Part shown: positions 60,101 through 64,000 of the stretch, in pieces
Position numbering within the stretch: position 1 is the stretch's first letter
Layout: each line of letters begins with the position of its first letter
Source of the DNA: Owenia fusiformis
Lineage: Eukaryota > Annelida > Polychaeta > Sabellida > Oweniidae
Direction: 5' to 3'
Assembly: GCA_903813345.2 (NCBI GenBank)
Contig: CAIIXF020000003.1
Span: 23,451,248-23,515,247 of the forward strand
Length of the DNA: 64,000 nucleotides
Made by a program: the position numbers and the translations under genes
Notes under the pieces: generated by a model
The model's database searches: none
The model's input: the letters and a program-made list of their open reading frames with translations, nothing else
What the model was told of the DNA's origin: nothing

Positions 60101-61979
60101 ACCTCCCTTGATCTATCTTATTCCATGATGCACTTTATCATATGCAGGGGTTTCCCTAGAATTTCTCACAACAGTCTATATAAATGAAAACAACAGGCAA
60201 AATTATTGGAATTCATAAATTGACATGGAAAAGTCCCTAAAAACAACAGGCGATTGATAACTTAGATAAACTATTTGTTAGTTTTTTCCCATATATCTAT
60301 CTATATTATAGAATTGATAGAGAAAGGAAGAATATCCAGATTCATGATTGATATGATTTTTGTATTAAACATGATAGATAAAAATCACAACCAAATCTTT
60401 CAGTATTATGAGAGAATGAGTACTTTCATTCATACATTCCAAGTTATTTTGCATCATGTACGTTTTTATGTCACCACCACAAGTGGTGACATATTGTTAA
60501 AGCCTCCACATTTTTTGTGGACATAGGTTGGTGTTTGGCAGTTGGTGGTTGGTGTTTGGCAGTCAATGGTTGGTGTCTGTAACAAATTATGCTGTCTGTA
60601 ACAAAAGGCAGGTGGTGACATTTTGCATGTAAATGCCTTGTTATGGCATTGTATTAAACCCTACCTGTGAAATAAAGTACCTGCAAGACTTTATGAACAG
60701 TTACAGAAAAATACAAATGTAAATGAATGTGTTTTACTGCAGGTTTGACCAGCTGACTGCAGAAAATCAACTGCTGCAAAAGGTAGGAATATTTCTCATT
60801 TGCTCATGATGGTCCTTTGTCAGCATGTGGAAGACTAGAAAATTAATCGAATAGTCTAAATTTCAAATAAAACATTTATTATTTCAAATGTATGCATTTC
60901 ACTTTTTTATTTAGAAAAATATTTTAAAAAATATTTCTTGGTAGAGCACAGAGCAGCCCAATTGCTCCTATGTTTCACCAAGAAATGCAAACATATCTGT
61001 CCAATATATCATAATTCAATTTGACCCACATTTTCCAAGTTTGACCCACTTTTTGGATTAAACTGGGTCATGTGACCCACAAAATGTTGAGGCTACCGCC
61101 AGTACTGATATAAATGTATTAATGTTAACTTACCTGTTCCAGGACCTGACTGCCAGCCAGAAGAAGATAGCAGAACTACATGAGCAGAATGCCCACCTAA
61201 TAGGACATCAGAACCACAAACAGAAGATCCAATACCATGCTAAGATTAAAGAGGAGAATGACAAACTCAGAGAGGTGGGTGCCTATGGCTTTTAAATCAA
61301 GGCTTTTAGCAATGAGAGTTTGACAGTACCCTTAAATTCCAGAGAAACCCAAATGAATTTCATACCCAATCAAATGAATTGTCATGAAAATTTAGTCAAA
61401 GAAAGAATATGATTTCATATTTTTTTTATACAATGCTACTTTAAAATCCTTTTGGGATAATATACTATATTTTTAAAAAATGCAATGATTTAAAAGATTT
61501 TTTAGGTCTAAATTTGACCCTATTTGCAACATGTTTGTGCAGAATACTGTGATTTGGCTGATATCATTTTATGTAATTTCAGCTGTATGTCACATTTAAA
61601 ACAAATATATGTAACATTTAATACAAGTTAGTATACCTCATATTTGATACAAATGCAGGTCATATAAAATGCAAGTGTATGTCACATATAATATTTTTGG
61701 TGATTTCAGGAGTTAGTACAGGTGAAACAAGATCGCAATCGATTACAATTTGAGATCAACAAATCCAAAGACAACAAAACTATAGACACTGGGACCCCTA
61801 ATAGAGAAAAGAAGCGAATTGGCTCAAGTACACACACACCACATAGAGATTCAAAACTTTCTCTTAAACCACAAGGGACTCCACTAAAGGAGAATATGAT
61901 CCCTAAGGCTAAAGGACTGACCCCTAGGGTGGCAACTAAGGGGGTTAATGTAGGGGAGGAGGGTTCTGGGAGTACATGA
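39158..61979 (+). CDS. KIF15: Kinesin-like protein KIF15 (kinesin-12)
   Basis: Plus-end-directed mitotic kinesin that helps hold spindle poles apart. Exons: 39158-39170, 41420-41450, 42275-42446, 42626-42702, 43131-43266, 43625-43810, 44156-44257, 44472-44705, 45022-45080, 45349-45412, 45907-46018, 46277-46395, 46672-46821, 47265-47478, 47752-47864, 48143-48310, 48585-48770, 50780-50887, 51095-51200, 51451-51647, 51913-52029, 52496-52555, 52861-53031, 53372-53482, 53862-53978, 56178-56315, 56893-57023, 57398-57455, 57717-57796, 60743-60782, 61143-61274, 61710-61979. All phases agree; 1,323 residues, close to vertebrate KIF15 (about 1,390). ATG 39,158 is the first in frame after TGA at 39,041. 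N-terminal motor, neck [10 protein letters not shown], then a long coiled coil ending [13 protein letters not shown], matching the vertebrate C-terminus. Extra mini-exon copies (48,816-50,289) could add up to 268 residues. Odd: exon 1 codes only four full codons, and a long frame follows the stop. Confidence 0.95.
39877..40277. mobile_element. 401-bp near-perfect palindrome flanked by TTAA (piggyBac-type MITE) in KIF15 intron 1
   Basis: The element starts GGCCAGGGTGCTTGTTGGGA and ends TTCCCATCATGCACCCTGACC, with TTAA on each side (39,873-76 and 40,278-81), the target duplication used by piggyBac transposons. Almost the whole 400 bp folds on itself; the centre is TTTCTGAATTTTTTCACTGA. No open frame. 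Confidence 0.75.
40805..40955. repeat. Inverted-repeat element in KIF15 intron 1
   Basis: AGGGGTCTATTCTTGTACCA on the left and GGTACAAGAACGGGCCCC on the right are inverted repeats; inner segments (AACATTCGCAATTCGTAA, TTACGAACATTTGTTA) also pair. About 150 bp, MITE-like. Confidence 0.65.
41655..42200. repeat. Compound fold-back elements in KIF15 intron 2
   Basis: First, 41,655-41,800 is a hairpin: GGTTCAGGATATTGGGATTA and GGCCAATATAATATATCTGC mirror TAGATATATTATATTGGCC and GATAATCCAAATATCCTGAA. Second, TTTATCCCATACCAA near 41,809 mirrors AGTATGGGATAAAAG near 42,186, enclosing two TATCTGCCCGCT copies. The second pair bounds about 390 bp. These fill most of the intron, ending about 75 bp before the exon 3 acceptor. 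Confidence 0.65.
42926..43040. repeat. GTCACCACC element, copy 6 (KIF15 intron 4)
   Basis: Starts TTATGTCATCACCAGAAGTG, contains GTGTTTGGTGGTCAGCTCTG and TAGCAAATGGCAGGTGGTGA, and ends ACACGTTAATGTCTGTTG. Confidence 0.7.
44306..44355. repeat. Small hairpin in KIF15 intron 7
   Basis: AGTAGGTTTACAGTTA and TAACTGTAAACCTACTTT are perfect inverted repeats of about 16 bp around a short loop. Probably the remnant of a fold-back element. Confidence 0.6.
46627..46753 (+). repeat. Exon-fragment duplication at the KIF15 exon 13 acceptor
   Basis: The 20-nt exon 13 sequence CAGAGACAAGAGATGATGTT (46,734-46,753) has an identical copy at 46,628-46,647, in the intron just before the acceptor at 46,671. The flanks keep weaker similarity (AGCAATATATAGCATCC and AGCAAGGCAATA). 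A piece of exon has been copied into its own upstream intron. Confidence 0.7.
47128..47230. repeat. GTCACCACC element, copy 7 (KIF15 intron 13)
   Basis: Starts GTCATGTCTCCAACTTTTTT, contains GGTGGTCAGCATTCAGTGTC and ends GCAGGTGGTGACATTTTGC with the TTAATGCCTTGTTTT tail, about 35 bp before the exon 14 acceptor. Confidence 0.7.
47947..48062. repeat. GTCACCACC element, copy 8 (KIF15 intron 15)
   Basis: Starts TTATGTCACCATGGATGGTG, contains GTTTGGTGTTGTCATCTGTA and ACAAATGGCAGGCGATGACA, and ends TTAATGTCTTGTA. Confidence 0.7.
48720..50289 (+). repeat. KIF15: Array of 17 copies of a 51-nt mini-exon with its own splice sites
   Basis: Copy 0 is the 3' end of exon 17 (48,720-48,770). Sixteen more start at 48816, 48912, 49008, 49104, 49200, 49296, 49392, 49488, 49587, 49683, 49779, 49875, 49961, 50047, 50143, 50239. 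Each reads [17 protein letters not shown], preceded by TCAACAG (acceptor) and followed by GTAGGT (donor), with a 45-nt intron containing CTAAT branch-like sequence. Exons are phase 0 on both sides, so any number can be included: +17 residues each (+15 for the copies at 49,875 and 49,961, which lost 6 coding nt and use GTTCAG). Coding differences are few (K for R, G for E, I for R in single copies). Unspliced reading meets TAA after ten codons. Either true extra exons or an intronic array. Confidence 0.9.
50521..50795 (+). repeat. Duplicated acceptor and exon start, KIF15 exon 18
   Basis: Two copies about 160-171 bp apart each contain GAAAGTGAAAATATGG, TTTGTTGTATTA, CTACACTGATCCAACATTTG (or ACAC variant), TCTCTTGATATTAG and the exon start GATGCTAAxCTTGAAxTTGA. 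The second copy begins the full exon at 50,780. The first (acceptor at 50,619) reads DANLELEKK and could end at AAG|GTAGAG (50,646) as a 27-nt phase-0 exon, but otherwise runs on without a good donor. Confidence 0.75.
52064..52209. repeat. CAGTATAGGCCCTA inverted-repeat element, copy 2 (KIF15 intron 21)
   Basis: CAGTGTAGGCCCTAAGGATC on the left, AAGGCCTACACTGC on the right; shares ACCTGCTGGTCAAAATGG and TATTTTCCTATACCTAGG with 17,747-17,901. The ends match better than in copy 1. Confidence 0.75.
54246..56315 (+). repeat. KIF15: Array of 15 copies of a 138-bp exon-plus-acceptor unit, KIF15 exon 26
   Basis: Units begin at 54,246 and every 138 bp to 56,178. Each holds [20 protein letters not shown], then [15 protein letters not shown]. 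In copies 1-14 this is followed by ATTACATGTAGTTAATTCAT and TTGTTTATTTCAG, the next acceptor, with no usable in-frame donor; reading through meets TAA. Only copy 15 continues ([11 protein letters not shown]) to a donor, GAG|GTAATA at 56,315, giving a 138-nt, 46-codon exon. Copies differ at only a few bases (GCT/GCA, AAC/AAT, TTT/TTG). Copy 11 has lost its AG (TTTCTG). Copies this alike imply very recent amplification or homogenisation. Confidence 0.92.
56698..56880. repeat. GTCACCACC element, copy 9 (KIF15 intron 26)
   Basis: Starts TATGTCACAGCCACAAGTGG, contains TCCAACTTTTTTTTGTGGAG and repeated GTTGATGTTCxGCATTTGG, and ends AAGTGGTGACATTTTGAGTG with a TTAATGC tail. It ends just before the exon 27 acceptor at 56,892. 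Confidence 0.75.
57797..58136 (+). CDS. KIF15: Possible alternative KIF15 3' terminal exon (read-through of exon 29)
   Basis: Exon 29 (57,717-57,796) ends AG|GTATGT, but its frame stays open for 112 more codons past that donor to TGA at 58,134-58,136. The extension is Ser/Asn/Thr-rich with [22 protein letters not shown] and a duplicated MNSTLEF block, and ends [14 protein letters not shown]. If the donor is skipped, KIF15 would end here without its C-terminal segment (residues after about 1,177). The long intron behind it (57,797-60,742) gives room for a 3' untranslated region. Chance openness is also possible. Confidence 0.4.
58670..58760. repeat. TGTAGTGTAG simple repeat
   Basis: Irregular AGTATATTGTAGTGTAGTGT units in the large KIF15 intron 29; related GTAGTGTAGTG sequence recurs near 59,003. 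Low-complexity only. Confidence 0.7.
59388..59465. repeat. Short TACAGGATGGGCC inverted-repeat element
   Basis: TACAGGATGGGCCAAAAAAT and TTTTTTGGCCCACTCTGTA are inverted ends 78 bp apart, related in sequence to the ends of the element at 38,372-38,807. A minimal mariner-like MITE in KIF15 intron 29. Confidence 0.65.
60147..60255. repeat. CTAGAATTTCTCACAACA / AACAACAGGC repeat, copy 1
   Basis: Reads CCCTAGAATTTCTCACAACA, then AATGAAAACAACAGGCAAAA and a second AAAAACAACAGGCGAT. The same blocks occur at 63,865-63,930 and, for the AACAACAGGC part, near 46,494. A dispersed repeat of uncertain class. Confidence 0.5.
60467..60643. repeat. GTCACCACC element, copy 10, longest (KIF15 intron 29)
   Basis: Starts TATGTCACCACCACAAGTGG, has CACATTTTTTGTGGACATAG, several GGTTGGTGTTTGGCAGT units and TGTCTGTAACAAAAGGCAGG, and ends GGTGGTGACATTTTGCATG with the AAATGCCTTGTTAT tail. 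Its two ends, ATGTCACCACC and GGTGGTGACAT, are exact inverted repeats, the best evidence for the family structure. Confidence 0.8.
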
Positions 61980-62486
61980 CGACTAAGCAGCACAGAAGGA
62001 ATATGCCTTATAAATACATCTATACCTTACACCCCTAATCGTGATTACAAACACCACACACACTTACAGATACCTAACACCCCTCAGATGAAAGTCAGCT
62101 CTAACCTGATCAAAGATGACAGATGTCAGTCAACACCTCAAGGGGCTCAGCCCCGCCCCCATCATCATGCTAATCCACCATTCACACCTTGGCAACACAT
62201 AACACACCTACTGCATACGCCGAGTAAACCCGTCCTTGAAACCAGCAACATTGTCAATCAATCCACTTTGAAACCGCCCAAAACCCCAAGTGCTAAGTCT
62301 ATTCCACAGGCCAAGGATGAAGTAACTCTTCATCCACCCAAGACCCCAAGCTCCAAGTCTATGTTACAGGCCAGTAAGGACATGTTAGAAGGAGACCCAT
62401 ATCTTTCTGCACTGTATCTTGGAGCTATGGTTGGGTGGAAGCTCTCAACTCCACAAAAACACAACAAAGATGGCACTGCGATATGA
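61980..62486 (+). other. KIF15: Long in-frame extension after the KIF15 TGA
   Basis: Directly after the TGA the same frame is open for 168 codons to TGA at 62,484-62,486. It is rich in Pro, Thr, Ser and Lys like the tail before the stop, and carries two related blocks, PPKTPSAKSIPQAKD and PPKTPSSKSMLQASKD, then LSALYLGAMVGWKLSTPQK. The stop context is TGA-C. It may be a readthrough tail, a reading frame recently closed by a point change, part of another splice form (acceptor-like CTTACAG at 62,063-62,069), or chance. Confidence 0.5.
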
Positions 62487-64000
62487 TCATATTCCAACAC
62501 CCCTTTACTTTAAAAATGAACTCAACCATACTGACTAGAGGGAACAGTACAACTTTAAGAATTTTTTATGCTGAGTCTTTGAATGAAAATGTTTTTTGCT
62601 ACTCTTTCCAGATCAAATGGAAATGAAAATGTTTTAGTTGTTAGATTGTATTATATTATTATATTGGGAGTTATTTTTGTAAAATGATGTCATAACTTCT
62701 GTGCGGAAGTTTATGTTGAAATATTACTGATCCCATGAATTTGTATGTTCAGATAAGAATTCAATTTACAAAGTGTTTGTGGAACGCAGTAAAGTATGTT
62801 TTATAACATATTAAAATACTGTTTCATTTTGAATAACAAATAATAAAATGAAAAAATAAGCAAATGAAAACAGAATAAGCAAAGGAAGAAAGTGTAACAT
62901 TAAAATGCCCTCCAAGAAAAAAGGCAAATTCAAATATGAAATTGTGGTTGAAACTTGAGCTTATCTTTCATCATGATCGTGATTTGTAAGTATATTGATG
63001 AAAAATATTTGCAAATTTTAAAAGTTAAAAAATAAATCCTGCATTTATTGATAACTGTGGCACAGTATTGTACATATTTATATACATTTGAGCATTGTAC
63101 ATGTGATTTTTTTAGAATTGTATAAATGAAATCTGTAAATATTAACATTTTGATAATATAATTAATATAAATGAACTTAATCGTATGTGGGGCCATTTGG
63201 AATAAAAATGAATAGAAAAATATTTTAGTACCAAAACATTGTTTTTATTATTTCATTACTGAAAGCAGGATCAAATGAGGAATGAAGCATGGAACTAGGC
63301 ATGGGAAGGGTCCATAGATCTTCAGTAATTACCCCTCCCCAAGCATGGGGACTGGGGACTAGCAAACATCTTTTCAGAATACTTTGTTTCTAAATCATCT
63401 CCATACTGCAGCTTTAATACAATATAGTATTCTTATTGTAAAAAACATTTGCAAGATAACAAGATTTTCTTTGTTTAACCTAGCCAATAAAAAAGATAAA
63501 TGAATGCAATGACATAACATCAAGACACATTTCCCTATGATGTAAGAGCATTAGGCCAAAAGTGTAAACAATAGGGGCATAAAGTTGACGCAATTACTCT
63601 GACCACCCACAAGGCATGGAGATGGAGTTAGCAAAATAATGATCTTGAAACAAATCTGTTTCCAAGTAAAACTCATACCACAGCTTGCTTTTGTATGAAA
63701 TTTTCATAGTAAGATCTAAGAAACGATTGCAAGATGAAAAGATGATTTCTTAATAATTACTGACTAAATACTTTAATGACCCAGAATTCATAGTTGAACC
63801 TACATGCATCTTCATGATGTGAATGAACCTCTAGATCTGTTTTTACATGAAGATAGGATCATCTACAGGCCTATCACTAGAATTTCTCACAACACGCTGA
63901 GGCTAAATAAATGAAAACAACAGGTTCAAATGTGTATCATTGTTTCAGTGTTTGTACTTTTTGATGAAGTAAGCTAAAACTACATATAGATGGCATTACT
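62487..64000. other. KIF15 3' flank, no further gene seen
   Basis: AT-rich. AATAAA-type hexamers occur at about 62,842 and 63,201 and could serve KIF15. From 63,865 to 63,930 lies a second copy of the CTAGAATTTCTCACAACA/AACAACAGG repeat. No exon of another gene could be recognised before the window ends. Confidence 0.5.

Larger units (their letters stand above)
56893..61979 (+). other. KIF15: KIF15 exons 27-32: C-terminal coiled coil and tail
   Basis: Exons 27-31 continue the coiled coil ([53 protein letters not shown]). The [20 protein letters not shown] block aligns with the conserved end of vertebrate KIF15, which confirms orthology. Exon 32 adds a basic, Thr-Pro-rich tail ([20 protein letters not shown]) that vertebrate KIF15 lacks as far as I recall. 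Several TP sites followed by a basic residue look like CDK-type targets. Stop TGA at 61,977-61,979. Confidence 0.85.

Noticed and set aside
1-64000. tRNA, rRNA or CRISPR features, retroelements with coding parts
   Set aside because: None seen by reading; no cloverleaf-type tRNA genes, direct-repeat/spacer arrays or reverse-transcriptase motifs were recognised.

Overview
The window is animal nuclear DNA. It is AT-rich, its genes are split into many small exons by GT-AG introns of about 110 to 3,700 bp, and short inverted-repeat elements are dense. A venus kinase receptor (a family known only from invertebrates), a kinesin-12 and tracts such as (GTCC)n and GGCGGCCATTTT repeats suggest a marine or aquatic invertebrate. 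I cannot name the phylum from sequence alone.

Layout. 1-8,885: no gene seen; a 22-bp tandem array (3,755-4,650) and several transposon relics. 8,886-22,671 (+): an 18-exon receptor tyrosine kinase. Its ectodomain has a region I read as a type-2 periplasmic-binding-like fold, followed by a Venus flytrap module, one membrane helix, an insulin-receptor-like kinase and a long tail; predicted 1,408 residues. 22,672-32,311: intergenic, with repeats. 32,312-37,326 (-): a three-exon secreted Ly6/uPAR-like (three-finger) protein of 112 residues; its second intron holds a 31-bp minisatellite. 37,327-39,157: intergenic, with a TCTCGCGAGA promoter-type element just before the next gene. 39,158-61,979 (+): KIF15 (kinesin-12), 33 constitutive coding exons, 1,323 residues by the shortest reading. 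61,980-64,000: 3' region, beginning with a 168-codon frame that continues past the KIF15 stop.

The three genes are not functionally linked in any obvious way. The strongest signal outside ordinary annotation is repeated tandem duplication across exon-intron borders. KIF15 contains 16 extra copies of a 51-nt phase-0 mini-exon, each with its own acceptor and donor and separated by introns of about 45 nt (48,771-50,289). It also has 14 donor-less copies of the front of another exon, each 138 bp and almost all keeping an acceptor (54,246-56,177). Two smaller exon-fragment duplications lie in the same gene. The receptor gene has a 40-bp tandem repeat running through the donor of exon 7 and an array that begins across its stop codon. 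Together these look like recent, locally recurrent tandem duplication creating candidate exons and introns. Transcript data would decide which are used.
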